Positions 42,654-52,495 of a DNA stretch of 64,000 bases are shown piece by piece (within the stretch, counting starts at the first letter, position 1; each line of letters opens with the position of its first letter). Under the pieces are notes generated by a model. It was not told where the DNA came from. It saw only the letters and a program-made list of their open reading frames with translations, and searched no databases. Position numbers and translations under genes: made by a program. The stretch lies in NCBI GenBank assembly GCA_028874365.1, contig JAPPJZ010000018.1, forward strand, positions 16,435 through 80,434. Reading direction: 5' to 3'. The DNA is from Chloroflexota bacterium. GTDB taxonomy: Bacteria; Chloroflexota; Dehalococcoidia; Bin125.

Positions 42654-42855
42654 GAAGACATCCTTCCGCGGAGGCTGCGGTCGCATGGGATTGCCGAGCC
42701 GAATCGGAAGCTCACAACGTGGAGACCGCGTCGTCCATCTGCGAGTACTGCAATGTATCAGCCGATAGGGCTGGCTGCAGTCATAGCAGACATAGATGGA
42801 TGAGTGACGGTCGTCGCGATCTAGTGACGGGCTGGTGACGGGGTAGGCTGGATTC

Positions 42856-43665
42856 ATGCCGGACCCACGCGAGCTGGTGGCGGAGACGTACCTGCAGTTC
42901 GCAGAGGACCTGGCGGACGCATCCGGCGAGGCGATCCGGCCGTGGTTTCGCAGCGAGTTGGATGTCGAACGCAAGGGCGACGGCTCGCCGGTGACGCAGG
43001 CGGATCGGTCGGCGGAGCAGGCGATCCGCGAGCGGATTTCGGATCTCTATCCGGATCATGGGGTGATGGGCGAAGAATTCGGATCGGAGCGGACGGATTC
43101 GGAATGGGTGTGGGTGATCGATCCGATCGACGGGACCGGCGCATTCGTGTCGGGATTGCCGACCTTCGGGACGCTGATCGCACTGGTTCAGGACGGCAAG
43201 CCAGTGCTGGGCGTACTTGACCAACCGATATTGCGGGAGCGTTGGTCGGGCATGTGTTTCGCCGATGTGAGGCCTCGTACTACACACAACTCACAGGTTG
43301 TCCACACGTCGTCAACCACGGATTTACAAGCGTCGATCGGTTTCGCGACCGATCCGACGATGTTCAAGGGCTCGGCGCGGAGTGGTTGGGAGACACTTTC
43401 ATCGTCGTTCGAGCGGGTCAGGTACGGGATCGACTGTTACGCGTACGGGCTGCTGGCATCGGGCTATGTGGACATTGTGTGCGAAGCCTCGTTGAAGTCC
43501 TGGGACTACCTGGCGCTGGCGCCGATCGTGCGCGGCGCCGGCGGGCGGATGACCGACTGGAGCGGATCAGAGCTCACGCTGGAGTCGGGCGATCGGGTGC
43601 TGGCGAGCGCGAATGCACGACTGCATCGGGCCGCGATCTCACGGCTTGAGGCAGCGGAGGGCTAG
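42856..43665 (+). CDS. inositol-monophosphatase-family phosphatase (SuhB/HisN-like)
   Basis: 269 residues. Metal-site motifs: VMGEEFGSE (Glu pair), [18 protein letters not shown] with both Asp residues, and [19 protein letters not shown]. This is the IMPase fold; members remove phosphate from inositol-phosphate, histidinol-phosphate or [12 protein letters not shown] is shared by all of them. Being 200 bases divergent from the inositol-phosphate synthase favours an inositol substrate; a HisN role is the alternative. Confidence 0.9.
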   Translation: MPDPRELVAETYLQFAEDLADASGEAIRPWFRSELDVERKGDGSPVTQADRSAEQAIRERISDLYPDHGVMGEEFGSERTDSEWVWVIDPIDGTGAFVSGLPTFGTLIALVQDGKPVLGVLDQPILRERWSGMCFADVRPRTTHNSQVVHTSSTTDLQASIGFATDPTMFKGSARSGWETLSSSFERVRYGIDCYAYGLLASGYVDIVCEASLKSWDYLALAPIVRGAGGRMTDWSGSELTLESGDRVLASANARLHRAAISRLEAAEG

Positions 43666-43771
43666 GAACAGGTCCTGTTTTCGGTAGACATGTGGACAGC
43701 CGGTGGAATGTACTGGCCACTTCGTGGATAACGATCCGGGCGAGGAGATTGCCGGGATCTGGCGTTCCTGG

Positions 43772-43993
43772 TTAGCCGGCGGCGTCGGCGTGGGCCTTGA
43801 CCTTGCGCAGGACGGGGAGCCCGGTGCGGGGATTCTCGACGATCTCGTAGCCATCGGGGACGGCATCGATCGCACCGGGCTTCTCGGACTTGGCGAAGAA
43901 GTAGATGCGCTGCGAATGGTGGTTACGCAGTTCGATGTCGCGGGCGTGGAGGAAGTAGGTCTCGTGCCGACCGTTGGTGGTGGAAAAAGCCAT
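43772..43993 (-). CDS. small conserved hypothetical protein (73 aa)
   Basis: From ATG 43993 (MAFSTTNGRHETYFLHARDI). Compact beta-type sequence: HSQRIYFFAKSEKPGAIDAV, then PDGYEIVENPRTGLPVLRKV. I recall short proteins with the IYFFA and GYEVVENxRTGLPxLKK pattern in actinobacteria and Chloroflexota with no known role. It is divergent from the lipoprotein gene that follows. Confidence 0.65.
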   Translation of the reverse strand: MAFSTTNGRHETYFLHARDIELRNHHSQRIYFFAKSEKPGAIDAVPDGYEIVENPRTGLPVLRKVKAHADAAG

Positions 43994-44078
43994 GTCTGGC
44001 AGCCTTCCGATCACTTGTCGCGCTATTGATCAAGTGCCTATGCCGTTACGTCATATATTCAAGCGACTTTGGAGCGAG

Positions 44079-45095
44079 TTGTCAATCCAGCGAGGAATAT
44101 TCGTTACGTCTAGTGTTCAGCGATTGTTGAGGATTTGGGGATGGCCACTGGCGGCGTTGATCACCGTCGGCGTTGCGTGCGGCGGTCCGGGCAACGAGCA
44201 GTCGACAACCGGGCCGCCGGACGCCGATGCGTGGACGGTCGCGCAGCGCGAGGAGGACGCTCGCTGGCTGCCGATCCTGGCCACGCAGGACCTCGCGGTC
44301 GGGGTCAAACGGATTGCGTTCACGCTCGAGGGGCTCTCGGCGAACGAGGAGCTCCCGACCGTCCGCGTGTCGCTGTTTGAGCTCGACGAGGACCGCGAGA
44401 ACCCGGTCTCGGTTCAGTACGCGCGATTCATCAGTTACGACCCGAGCGTAGGGATCGTGGCGCATGGTCACGCCAATGCTTCGGTCTCGGACCGGGCACT
44501 GCCGGTCGGCCGGGGGGTGTATGTCGTGCCGGTGCGACTGAGCGCTGCGGGGTTGTGGGGGTTGCTGCTGGACATGTCATCGGATGCGGGGGCTGAGACT
44601 GTTCGGTTGCGTTTCTCGGTGCGGGAGCGGCAGGCGGCTCCTCGGGTGGGCGAGCGGGCGCCATCGGTCGAGTCGCGAACTCGCGGCGACGTTTCGGCGC
44701 TGGTGGAGCTGACATCGGATCCGGAGCCGGAGCCGGGTCTGTACGTGCTCTCGATCGCGGAAGCGCTGGCGCTGGAGCGTCCGCTGTTGCTGGCGTTTGC
44801 GACGCCGGCGTTCTGCCACTCTCGGACGTGCGCGCCGGTGCTTGAGGCGGTCAAAGCGGTGTGGCGCGAGTTCTCGACGGAGATATCTGGCATCCACGTC
44901 GAGGTGTTCGAGAATCCGGATACGCCGACGCGACTGGTTGAGGCTGAGGCATTCGTCGCGTGGCGTTTGCCGTCGGAGCCGTGGGTGTTCGTCGTCGACG
45001 CCGAGGGGGTGATTCGCTACGCGTTCGAGGGGGCGGTGACGGAGGAGGAGTTGCGGTCGGCGGTTGAGTGGGTGGTTCAGGAGGGGTCAGGCTGA
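44079..45095 (+). CDS. thioredoxin-fold lipoprotein
   Basis: Probable TTG start 44079 (GGAG just upstream); ATG 44040 is the alternative but gives an overlong signal. Signal peptide ends in the lipobox VGVAC followed by GGPGNEQ, so a lipid-anchored outer protein. A beta domain (residues about 50-200) is followed by a thioredoxin-like domain: LLLAFATPAFCHSRTCAPVL with a CX4C pair, then EVFENPDTPTRLVEAEAF and WVFVVDAEGVIRYAFEGAV. Redox or electron-transfer maintenance of exported proteins is plausible. It leads the group up to prfB. Confidence 0.75.
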   Translation: MSIQRGIFVTSSVQRLLRIWGWPLAALITVGVACGGPGNEQSTTGPPDADAWTVAQREEDARWLPILATQDLAVGVKRIAFTLEGLSANEELPTVRVSLFELDEDRENPVSVQYARFISYDPSVGIVAHGHANASVSDRALPVGRGVYVVPVRLSAAGLWGLLLDMSSDAGAETVRLRFSVRERQAAPRVGERAPSVESRTRGDVSALVELTSDPEPEPGLYVLSIAEALALERPLLLAFATPAFCHSRTCAPVLEAVKAVWREFSTEISGIHVEVFENPDTPTRLVEAEAFVAWRLPSEPWVFVVDAEGVIRYAFEGAVTEEELRSAVEWVVQEGSG

Positions 45096-45132
45096 ACGCT
45101 AGGCTGGTAGCGAAGCGAGCGTGAGGATTGAT

Positions 45133-45999
45133 ATGGCGCTGGCGGCGTCGGAGCGGGCGCAGATTCGGCAGCAGTTTGCTGCGATCGATGGCCCGCTGAA
45201 GCTGGAGTACTACCACCAGAGCCCGCGTCGGGTGATGGTTCCGGGCCGCCCGGAGAAACCGAGCTGTGAACTGGCGAAGGAGCTGTACGAGGAACTTGCA
45301 GCGCTCTCGGACCACATTTCGTTGACCATCTATGAGCATGAGGAATCGGAGGAGCAGGCCAAACGGCGCGACATTGTCGATGTGCCCTGCGTTTTGATAC
45401 GCGGGGAATTGAATCGTCCGCTGCGCTTCTACGGCGCGCCGAACGGACACCTGATGGTGGCGATGATCCGGTCGATGGTGCTGGCTTCGACGCGACAGGC
45501 AAAGCCGGCGGTCAGGATGAAGCGGGCGCTGGGCAAGCTGCGGCGTCCGACGCGTCTGCGTCTGCTGGGTTCGGCGTCGGATCCGATCGCTGGGCAGGCG
45601 GCGTTGGCGGCGTGCTCGGTGGCTCTGCTCTCGCCGAAGCTGCAGACGGACGTGTTTGCGATCGAGGAATTCAGCGATATCGGGGCGCGGTCCGGGGTGA
45701 CGGCGCTGCCGGCGTTGTTCATCGACGATCGACGGTTTGCGGCGGGTCTGGTCGACCCATTGGAGCTGGTCGAGTTCATTGGACTGTGGCAGGCGAATCC
45801 GGAGAAAGCGCAACTGAATCCGCCGCGAACGCAGCCTGGCTCGGCGACCGCGTGGCGTCCGCCGCAACCGGCGCAGCCGCAGCGGGAGGCGGCGCCGATC
45901 GATCCGATCGCGGCCGCGGCGGGGCGGGCGCGCGAACCGGTGGGGACTCCCGAGGGCATGCGCCGCACAGCGGGCGGCCTGATTGTGCCGAATCGGTAG
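45133..45999 (+). CDS. tandem thioredoxin-fold protein without CxxC
   Basis: 288 residues from ATG 45133 (GTG 45121 is an alternative). Two thioredoxin-like units: about 5-115 (SCELAKELYEELAALSDHISLTI... VPCVLIRGEL) and 135-230 (QTDVFAIEEFSDIGARSGVTALPALFID with its cis-Pro). The layout resembles protein disulfide oxidoreductases of archaea, but the CxxC motifs are missing (first unit has only one Cys in PSCE). The C-terminal 60 residues are Pro/Ala/Gln-rich and disordered. Perhaps a chaperone-like or regulatory relative. Confidence 0.65.
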   Translation: MALAASERAQIRQQFAAIDGPLKLEYYHQSPRRVMVPGRPEKPSCELAKELYEELAALSDHISLTIYEHEESEEQAKRRDIVDVPCVLIRGELNRPLRFYGAPNGHLMVAMIRSMVLASTRQAKPAVRMKRALGKLRRPTRLRLLGSASDPIAGQAALAACSVALLSPKLQTDVFAIEEFSDIGARSGVTALPALFIDDRRFAAGLVDPLELVEFIGLWQANPEKAQLNPPRTQPGSATAWRPPQPAQPQREAAPIDPIAAAAGRAREPVGTPEGMRRTAGGLIVPNR

Positions 46000-46091
46000 T
46001 ACGCTGATTGAGTCGGAACGGCGGACGCCGTTCGAGGCGAGATACCCGTGACGAGCGCGGGAATGCCGGTTACGTGTAGCGGAGATGCGCT

Positions 46092-47229
46092 GTGGTTGGT
46101 GTTGACGATCTGGGAGAAGCGCTGAAGGCGTTGTCGGAGCGATTGCACGACGTCCTGGAGCGTCTTTGACCTGACCTCGGTGGAGGCGGAGGCGTCGCGG
46201 CTGGAGGCCGAGTCGATGGCGTCCGGATTCTGGGACGATGCGGAGCGAGCACGCTCGGTGATGAAGAGGCTGGCCGCTCGCCAGCGCACGATCGAAACGT
46301 GGCGGGGTCTTGAAACGCGGCTGAACGAGGCGGTGGAGTTGTTGGAGTTGGCCGACGACGAGGAACTCGCCGGTGATTTGGCCTCTGAAGCGTCCGCAAT
46401 TGAGGGAGAGATTGAACGGCGCTCGTTCGAGTTGGCGTTCTCGGGTCCGTACGACGACCGCTCGGCGGTGATCGCGATCTATGCCGGGGCGGGCGGGATC
46501 GACTCGCAGGACTGGACGGAGATGCTGCTGCGGATGTATCAGCGCTGGGCCGAGCGAGCGGGCTTCGCGGTCGACCTGGTCGACCTGGTTGAAGGTGAAG
46601 AGGCGGGGTTCAAGTCGGCGACGCTCGAGGTCAAGGGCGAAGCGGACGGCGGCGGCGCGTACGGCTGGCTGCGCTCGGAACATGGGGTGCATCGATTGGT
46701 GCGGATCTCGCCGTTCGACCAGAATCATGCGCGGCATACGTCGTTCGCGCGGGTGGAGATCATGCCGGAGACCGAGGGCGCTGCGGAGGTGGAGATCGAC
46801 GAGGAGGAGATCAAGATCGATGTCTACCGGGCCTCGGGTAACGGCGGTCAGAACGTGCAAAAGAACTCGACGGCGGTACGGATTACTCATCTGCCGACGG
46901 GATTCGTCGTGAGTTGCCAGAACGAGCGCTCGCTGCGGCGCAACCGCGAGTCGGCGATGCGCGTGCTCGAGGCACGGTTGCTGATGCTGGAGGAGCAGAA
47001 GCGGGAGGAAGAGCGGCTCGCGATCCGGGGAGATCACATCGAGGCGGGCTGGGGGAATCAGATACGTTCGTACGTGTTGCAGCCGTACCGGATGGTGAAG
47101 GATTTGCGCACCCAACACGAAACCTCGGATACCGAACGGGTCCTCGACGGGGACCTGGACGAGTTCCTTCGCGCATCGCTGAAGCATCAGATTGGGCAGG
47201 ATGCGGCGCGGGCGGAGGCGGTCGCGTGA
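46092..47229 (+). CDS. prfB: peptide chain release factor 2, with +1 frameshift
   Basis: GTG 46092 starts a 25-codon leader ending CTT TGA; the gene continues in the +1 frame after CTT to TGA 47229, about 378 residues in total. Motifs: GGQ in ASGNGGQNVQKNSTAVRITH, and the SPF stop-codon-recognition tripeptide in VRISPFDQNHARHTSFARV. It terminates translation at UGA/UAA. The in-frame UGA at codon 26 makes RF2 autoregulated, as in E. coli: low RF2 lets the ribosome shift. The stop overlaps the next start (GTGA). Confidence 0.95.
46155..46170 (+). other. prfB programmed +1 frameshift site
   Basis: GGAG (Shine-Dalgarno-like), three bases, then CTT TGA C: the same arrangement as the E. coli site (AGGGGG-TAT-CTT-TGA-C). 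The UGA is codon 26 here as well. Confidence 0.92.
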
Positions 47230-48740
47230 AGCGCGTAGGTCTGCTGCTGGCGACGGCCGGGATCATTGCGGCGGCATGGACGTTCATGGCGTCGGTCTCG
47301 CCGCTGAGCGCGCAGTCGGCCGAGGAGGGTCCGACCGTACAGGGGACGCGGTTTGAGAACGCCTGGCCGGACTCGGTCACCGTGACATCGCTCGTCGGTG
47401 GAGCTGAAGATGTTGAGTCGGCGACGTTCCTGTACGCAGTGCTGCCTGAGGGGGCGCTGACGCGCGAGCCAGCCGAGGTGGCGAGCGGTGATGTGACTCG
47501 CGTCACGGCCGTGTTCCCGACCCGCGATCCGATGCTCTGGATTCCCGCCGGGGCCGACTTCGAGTGGCATTGGGAGTTCGTGTTCGCCGACGGTGAGAAG
47601 TTCGAGACCGTGCCGCAGATCTGGCGCTACGAGGATCCGCGGTTCGAGTGGCAGTCGCTGAAGGAGGGGCCACTGGAAGTGGCGTGGTATGACGACCGCG
47701 GGGTGGCACAGACGATGCTGGATGAGGGGATTGACGCGCTCGAGGAGATTTCCCCATTTCTCGGCCTGGAGGAGTTGATCCCAATCAAGGTGTACGTCTG
47801 GGCAAACACCGAGGACGCGCGGCAGGTGGAGCGGATTCAGTCGGAGCGGTTTGAGGAGTCGGTGATCACGGGTGGGACGAGGGTGCTGGCGGATCTGGTG
47901 CACATTTACACGCCGTCCCGCTGGGTGATTCGGCACGAGCTGACGCATGTGTTGACCAAGCTGGCCGGCGAGGGTCCGTACGGCGATCTGCCGGCGTGGC
48001 TTGACGAAGGCATGGCGACGCTGGCCGAGGGCGACTGGCTCGAGCGTCGAGGCGGGGCGTTGCAGTACGCGATCAACAACGACATCGTGCTATCGCTGCG
48101 GAGCATGGAGTCGCCGTCGAATCGACCGGGATTCGTCGACATCTTCTACGGGCAGTCGGCGGCGGTCGTGCTGTACCTGCTCACCGAGTACGGCAATGAG
48201 AGGATGAACGACCTGTTCCGGGCGTTCAAGGAGGGGTCGAGCGTTGACGACGCGTTGCTCGAGGTCTACGGCCTCGACCGCGATGGTCTGGACAACGCCT
48301 GGCGCGACTCGGTTGGACTCGGACCGAGAGAGCAGGAGGAAGATCGCTCGACCACAATCGAGGACGAGGTGATCTCGGGTCCCGAAGTGGCCGGCGAGGA
48401 TCAGTCGGAGCAAGCGGGCGAAGCAGAGCCGGAGCGGGCAGAGGAATCTGAGCCCGAGGCTACCGGCGAGGAGCAACAGGAATCGCAGCAGGAGGGTGCG
48501 CAGGCGATCGAGGCAGGTGAGGACGAACAGGCGGAGTCGGAGACCGCCACGAGCCGGTCCGAGGACGAGATCGCGGATCGAGTAGCCGAGATCGAGCGGC
48601 GCCAGGACGAGCGTCGGCCGCGGCCGGTCTTCGAGGTCGCGGGACCGTTCCCGTGGGAGTGGCCGCTAATCGGGATCGCCGGTGGGCTGGTCATCCTGAG
48701 CGGTCTGCTGCTGGTTCGGGTGCTGACCGCGCGGAACTGA
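47226..48740 (+). CDS. secreted metallopeptidase (peptidase MA / gluzincin), TM-anchored
   Basis: 504 residues from GTG 47226. Signal sequence about 1-28; beta-rich domain to about 170; zinc peptidase domain with HELTHVL and the downstream Glu in LDEGMATLAEGDW (gluzincin HExxH...E); then an acidic Glu/Gln/Ser-rich region (about 380-455) and a C-terminal transmembrane helix (about 478-500) with short basic tail. Likely a surface protease or a protease-like binding protein tethered to the membrane. Coupled to prfB by stop-start overlap. A catalytically dead relative is at 35816-36712. Confidence 0.83.
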   Translation: MKRVGLLLATAGIIAAAWTFMASVSPLSAQSAEEGPTVQGTRFENAWPDSVTVTSLVGGAEDVESATFLYAVLPEGALTREPAEVASGDVTRVTAVFPTRDPMLWIPAGADFEWHWEFVFADGEKFETVPQIWRYEDPRFEWQSLKEGPLEVAWYDDRGVAQTMLDEGIDALEEISPFLGLEELIPIKVYVWANTEDARQVERIQSERFEESVITGGTRVLADLVHIYTPSRWVIRHELTHVLTKLAGEGPYGDLPAWLDEGMATLAEGDWLERRGGALQYAINNDIVLSLRSMESPSNRPGFVDIFYGQSAAVVLYLLTEYGNERMNDLFRAFKEGSSVDDALLEVYGLDRDGLDNAWRDSVGLGPREQEEDRSTTIEDEVISGPEVAGEDQSEQAGEAEPERAEESEPEATGEEQQESQQEGAQAIEAGEDEQAESETATSRSEDEIADRVAEIERRQDERRPRPVFEVAGPFPWEWPLIGIAGGLVILSGLLLVRVLTARN

Positions 48741-48747
48741 TTCGCCG

Positions 48748-49644
48748 TTAGCGCTGGCGGGCGATACGGGCCGCGCGAGTCACATTGTTGAGCAGCATGG
48801 CGACCGTCATGGGGCCGACGCCTCCGGGGACCGGCGTGAGCGCTGAGGCGACCTCGCTCACCGCTGCGAAGTCGACATCGCCGACCAGTCGATAGCCGCG
48901 CTTGCGGGTTGTGTCGTCGACCCGGTTGACGCCGACGTCGATCACGGTGACGCCGCTGTGGACCATGTCTGCGGTGATGGTGTTGGGTTTGCCGGTGGCG
49001 GCGACGAGGATGTCCGCCTCCCTGGTGATCGAGGGCAGGTCGGCTGTATTGGTGTGGCAGATGGTGACTGTGGCGTTGGCGCCCTGTCGTTTCTGCGCGA
49101 GCATCGCGGCGAGCGGCATGCCGACGAGTCGGCTGCGTCCGACGATGACGACGTGCTTACCGCCCGGGTCGGCGCCGCTGCGGACGAGCAGCTGCTGAAC
49201 GCCGTGCGGTGTTGCGGGCAGGTAGCGTTCGCGGCCCAGCAGGATGCGGCCCTGGTTGATCGGGTGGAGTCCGTCGACATCCTTGAGGGGATCGATGCGG
49301 TCGAGCAAGAGGTCGGCATCAACGCCCTCGGGCAGGGGCAGTTGCAGGATGATTCCGTGTACATCGTGATCGGCGTTGAGCAGATCGATGCGATCGCGGA
49401 TTCGACGCTCGGTCTGCGTCGGATCGAAGTCGGCTTCGATCCGGTGGACGACGACCTTGATGCCGGTTTCCTGACCGGCCTTCTGTTTGCCGCGTACGTA
49501 GCTGGCCGAAGCGGGGTTGTCGCCGACGAGGATGACGGCGAGGTGCGGGATGAGCCCGCTCACGATCATGTCCTCGACCTGCCGCGTCAACGCCTCGCGG
49601 ATGCCGGCAGCGATGGCGGCGCCGTCGATGATCGTGGCCGTCAT
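48748..49644 (-). CDS. folD: methylenetetrahydrofolate dehydrogenase / methenyl-THF cyclohydrolase
   Basis: 298 residues. SYVRGKQKAGQETGI (catalytic Lys in YVxxKxKA-type helix), GIILQLPLPEGVDADLLLDR and the NADP motif VGRSRLVGMPLAAML, ending PVPGGVGPMTVAMLLNN. Bifunctional folate one-carbon enzyme in the cytoplasm. Convergent with the peptidase gene; divergent from acpS. Confidence 0.96.
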   Translation of the reverse strand: MTATIIDGAAIAAGIREALTRQVEDMIVSGLIPHLAVILVGDNPASASYVRGKQKAGQETGIKVVVHRIEADFDPTQTERRIRDRIDLLNADHDVHGIILQLPLPEGVDADLLLDRIDPLKDVDGLHPINQGRILLGRERYLPATPHGVQQLLVRSGADPGGKHVVIVGRSRLVGMPLAAMLAQKRQGANATVTICHTNTADLPSITREADILVAATGKPNTITADMVHSGVTVIDVGVNRVDDTTRKRGYRLVGDVDFAAVSEVASALTPVPGGVGPMTVAMLLNNVTRAARIARQR

Positions 49645-49718
49645 GCGGTCAGGGTATGGCAGAGGCGGACGATGAAGTGTGGCGTGGTTGCCGAGGGAGA
49701 TTGGTAGGCTGCGAATCG

Positions 49719-50108
49719 ATGTTCGGAGACCTGACCTGCGGCGTGGATCTGCTGTTGATTGAGCGTTTCGAGAGCGTGCTCAATCGGCATCCGGATCGAT
49801 TTCCGAAGCGCATCCTGACGGATCGGGAGCGCGAGTATTGCGGTGATCGTCTGGCGGAGATGGCGGTGCGATTTGCCGGCAAGGAAGCGGTGATGAAGTG
49901 CCTGGGGACGGGCGTGCGCGGGGTGAAGTGGAAAGAGATTGAGATTCTGGCCAACGCTCGCGGCAAGCCGGTCGTGATATTGCACGGCGGCGCGCGCGAG
50001 CGGGCGCGGGAGATCGGGCTCGAGCGGATCGAGATTAGCCTGACCCACGAGAAGAACATGGCCTGTGCATTCGCGGTCGGACAGCCGCGATGGGGAGAGC
50101 GACGATGA
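49719..50108 (+). CDS. acpS: holo-[acyl-carrier-protein] synthase
   Basis: 129 residues from ATG 49719 (MFGDLTCGVDLLLIERFE). Conserved GVDLLLIERF and RFAGKEAVMKCLGTG hold the Asp and Glu that bind Mg and CoA. Transfers 4'-phosphopantetheine to acyl-carrier protein. Its stop overlaps the next gene's ATG (ATGA), the well-known acpS-nnr pairing. Confidence 0.95.
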   Translation: MFGDLTCGVDLLLIERFESVLNRHPDRFPKRILTDREREYCGDRLAEMAVRFAGKEAVMKCLGTGVRGVKWKEIEILANARGKPVVILHGGARERAREIGLERIEISLTHEKNMACAFAVGQPRWGERR

Positions 50109-51790
50109 AACTGCTGACGTCGGCGGAGATGCGAGAGCTGGAGGAGCGGGCGGAAGCGGCGGGGGTCTCGACGGAGACGTTGATGGAGAACGCGGGCCTT
50201 GCGGTGGCGCAGGAGATCTGGATGCAGCTTGGTTCGCTGGAAGATCGGCGGATTGCCGTGCTGGTCGGCCCGGGTAACAACGGGGGCGACGGGCTGGTGG
50301 CGGCGCGGCACCTGTTTGAGTGGGGCGCACAGGTGCGGGTGTACGCGCTCCGAGAACGCAGCGATTCGCAATGGACGCAAACGGTGGAGATGGGGGTGCC
50401 CTGCGGCACGGTAGCCGAGGACGACGGTTTCGAGGCGCTGGAGGCGCTGCTGTCGGGCGCGGAGGCGGTCGTTGACGCGTTGCTGGGGACGGGTTCATCG
50501 CGGCCGATCGAGGGAGATCTGGCGGCAATCATGGAGCGGCTGGCGGCGATTCGCTCGCGAACCGTGAAGCCGAAGCTGGTTGCGGTCGATCTGCCGACAG
50601 GCTTGGACGCCGATAGCGGCCGGCTCGATCCGCTGGCTGTTGCGGCCGATGAGACGGTCACGTTTCATGCGCCGAAAGTGGGCCTGTACATGCAACCGGG
50701 AGCGGCAGCGGCGGGCTCGGTGCAGCAGGTGGAGATTGGGATTCCTGCGGGGCTGGACGAGGAACTGCAGACCGAGGTGCTAGAGCGACGCGGGGCCAAG
50801 GCGCTGCTGCCGGAGCGTCCGCTGGACGGGCACAAGGGCACGTTCGGGCGGGTGCTGGTGATCGCGGGCTCGGCCCGGTATCCCGGCGCGGCGGTGCTGG
50901 CGGCGCGCGGCGCGTATCGGGCCGGCGCGGGGCTGGTCACGATTGCGACGCCGCAATCGATTGCGTCGCAGATGGTGGCGGCCGTCCCGGAGGCGACCTT
51001 GCTGCCACTTCCGGAGTACGACGAGGGCGTCATCTCGGGATTCGCTGCGTGGGAGGTAGTGCGGGACGAGCTTGCGTCGGTGGATGCGGTCGTGATCGGC
51101 TGCGGATTCGGTCGGCACGACCATAGCGGCAAGTTCGTGCGCGAGTTCCTCGTCTCTCCAGAAGTCGGCGGTGTGAGCGGAGTGGTCGTGGACGCTGACG
51201 GCTTGAATCTGCTCTCGGCGGACATGTCGAGCTTGGCGAATGCGGTCGCGCCGATCGTGCTGACTCCGCATCCCGGAGAGATGGGCACGCTCACCGGGAT
51301 GAGCACAGATGACGTACAGCGTCAGCGGCTGACGCTGGCGCGCGATCGCGCGGCAGAGTGGAACTGCCACGTCGTGCTGAAGGGGGCGAACACCGTGGTC
51401 GCGACGCCCGACCATCGGGCGCGTGTATCGGAGGTCGCGCAGCCGGCGTTGGCGACGGCGGGGACGGGGGATGTGTTGAGCGGAGCGATCGGGGCGTTAA
51501 TCGCTCAAGGACTGGAGCCGTTTGATGCGGCGACGCTGGGTGTCTACCTGCACGGAGACGCGGGGAATCGGGCAGCGCGGGCGCGCGGGACGATCGGGGT
51601 GACCGCGGGTGACGTGGCAGAGCAGATCGCGATGGCGTCACGTTCGCTGGCGGGTGAGGAGCCGGTAGAGACGCCGTCGCTCGGCGGTGGATTCGGGATG
51701 GGCGGCGGCGATGTCGGCGGGCTGGGTCAGCTGGCCGGCGCGGGCGGACTGGGCGGCGGGCTTGAAGGTCTGCTCGGCGGGCAACAATGA
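50105..51790 (+). CDS. nnr: bifunctional NAD(P)H-hydrate epimerase / ADP-dependent dehydratase
   Basis: 561 residues. Epimerase half (1-215): MRELEERAEAAGVSTETLM, VGPGNNGGDGLVAARHL and VAVDLPTGLDADSG. Dehydratase half (about 240-500): GTFGRVLVIAGSARYPGAAV, LTPHPGEMGTLTG and AGTGDVLSGAIGALIAQG with the ribokinase-like Asp. Repairs hydrated NAD(P)H. A Gly-rich C-terminal tail (GGGFGMGGGDVGGLGQ...) is extra. Translationally coupled to acpS. Confidence 0.94.
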   Translation: MKLLTSAEMRELEERAEAAGVSTETLMENAGLAVAQEIWMQLGSLEDRRIAVLVGPGNNGGDGLVAARHLFEWGAQVRVYALRERSDSQWTQTVEMGVPCGTVAEDDGFEALEALLSGAEAVVDALLGTGSSRPIEGDLAAIMERLAAIRSRTVKPKLVAVDLPTGLDADSGRLDPLAVAADETVTFHAPKVGLYMQPGAAAAGSVQQVEIGIPAGLDEELQTEVLERRGAKALLPERPLDGHKGTFGRVLVIAGSARYPGAAVLAARGAYRAGAGLVTIATPQSIASQMVAAVPEATLLPLPEYDEGVISGFAAWEVVRDELASVDAVVIGCGFGRHDHSGKFVREFLVSPEVGGVSGVVVDADGLNLLSADMSSLANAVAPIVLTPHPGEMGTLTGMSTDDVQRQRLTLARDRAAEWNCHVVLKGANTVVATPDHRARVSEVAQPALATAGTGDVLSGAIGALIAQGLEPFDAATLGVYLHGDAGNRAARARGTIGVTAGDVAEQIAMASRSLAGEEPVETPSLGGGFGMGGGDVGGLGQLAGAGGLGGGLEGLLGGQQ

Positions 51791-51835
51791 CGCTCTGCGG
51801 GGGCGATCTGTAGCCTTGGATGAGGAGGACGGGAC

Positions 51836-52474
51836 ATGGTGACGACGGAGGCGAAGCCTGAGATCGTCCAAGAGGCGAACGCCAGTCCGGACCGATTGTC
51901 CGCACGATTCAGGCTGAGGTTGCCGCAAGCCTGGGCTCTGTCGGACGAGGCGCTGTTGGCGCTGTCCGAGCTCAATGAACCCTGGCAATTGGAATTGACC
52001 GCCGATGGAGAGTTGGTGATCATGGCGCCCGAGGGTCCGGAGAGCAGCGAGCGCGGCGGAGAGATTCACATCGACGTGGGCATCTGGAACCGGGCGGCGG
52101 GTGGCGGGCACGTCTTCGGTGCTCAGTTGGGAGTGCGCGACTACGATGACGGTTCGCTGCGAGCGCCCGATGTCGCCTGGATGAGCAACGAACGATGGGC
52201 GCAGCGCGATCCTGAGCGAGGATTCCTCAGTGTCTGCCCGGAGTTGATCGTCGAGGTTGTATCGCAGTCCAGCTCGTTCCGCGAGCAGCAGGAGAAGATG
52301 CGGGAGTGGTTGAACAAAGGCGCGTTGCTGGGCTGGTTGATTGACCCGGATCAGGAGATCGTCATCGTGTATCGTCCGGACGCTGAACCGGAACAACTCG
52401 ACCGGCCTGACAGTCTGAGCGGGGAGGATGTCTGCGAGGGGCTCGAAGTGGACCTTGAACGCATCTGGAAGTAG
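51836..52474 (+). CDS. Uma2-family (DUF820) endonuclease-like protein
   Basis: 212 residues; AGGAGG 6-8 bases before ATG 51836. DUF820 restriction-endonuclease-like fold: WQLELTADGELVIMAPEGPE, SLRAPDVAWMSNERW, PELIVEVVSQSSSFREQQEK with the catalytic D-(E)-x-K-like residues and WLNKGALLGWLIDP. Function in bacteria is mostly unknown; many copies occur in some phyla. Not part of an obvious restriction operon. Confidence 0.85.
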   Translation: MVTTEAKPEIVQEANASPDRLSARFRLRLPQAWALSDEALLALSELNEPWQLELTADGELVIMAPEGPESSERGGEIHIDVGIWNRAAGGGHVFGAQLGVRDYDDGSLRAPDVAWMSNERWAQRDPERGFLSVCPELIVEVVSQSSSFREQQEKMREWLNKGALLGWLIDPDQEIVIVYRPDAEPEQLDRPDSLSGEDVCEGLEVDLERIWK

Positions 52475-52495
52475 CGAGAGCAGAGGAGACTTGAG

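Noticed and set aside
43676..43700. AACAGG-T-CCTGTT as an SOS or operator box
   Set aside because: The centre is too short for a hairpin and it matches no LexA consensus I know. It lies between the 3' ends of two convergent genes rather than at a promoter.
44851..47187. Minus-strand open frame of about 778 codons
   Set aside because: Antisense to the thioredoxin-like and prfB genes, which have clear motifs. No motif of its own.
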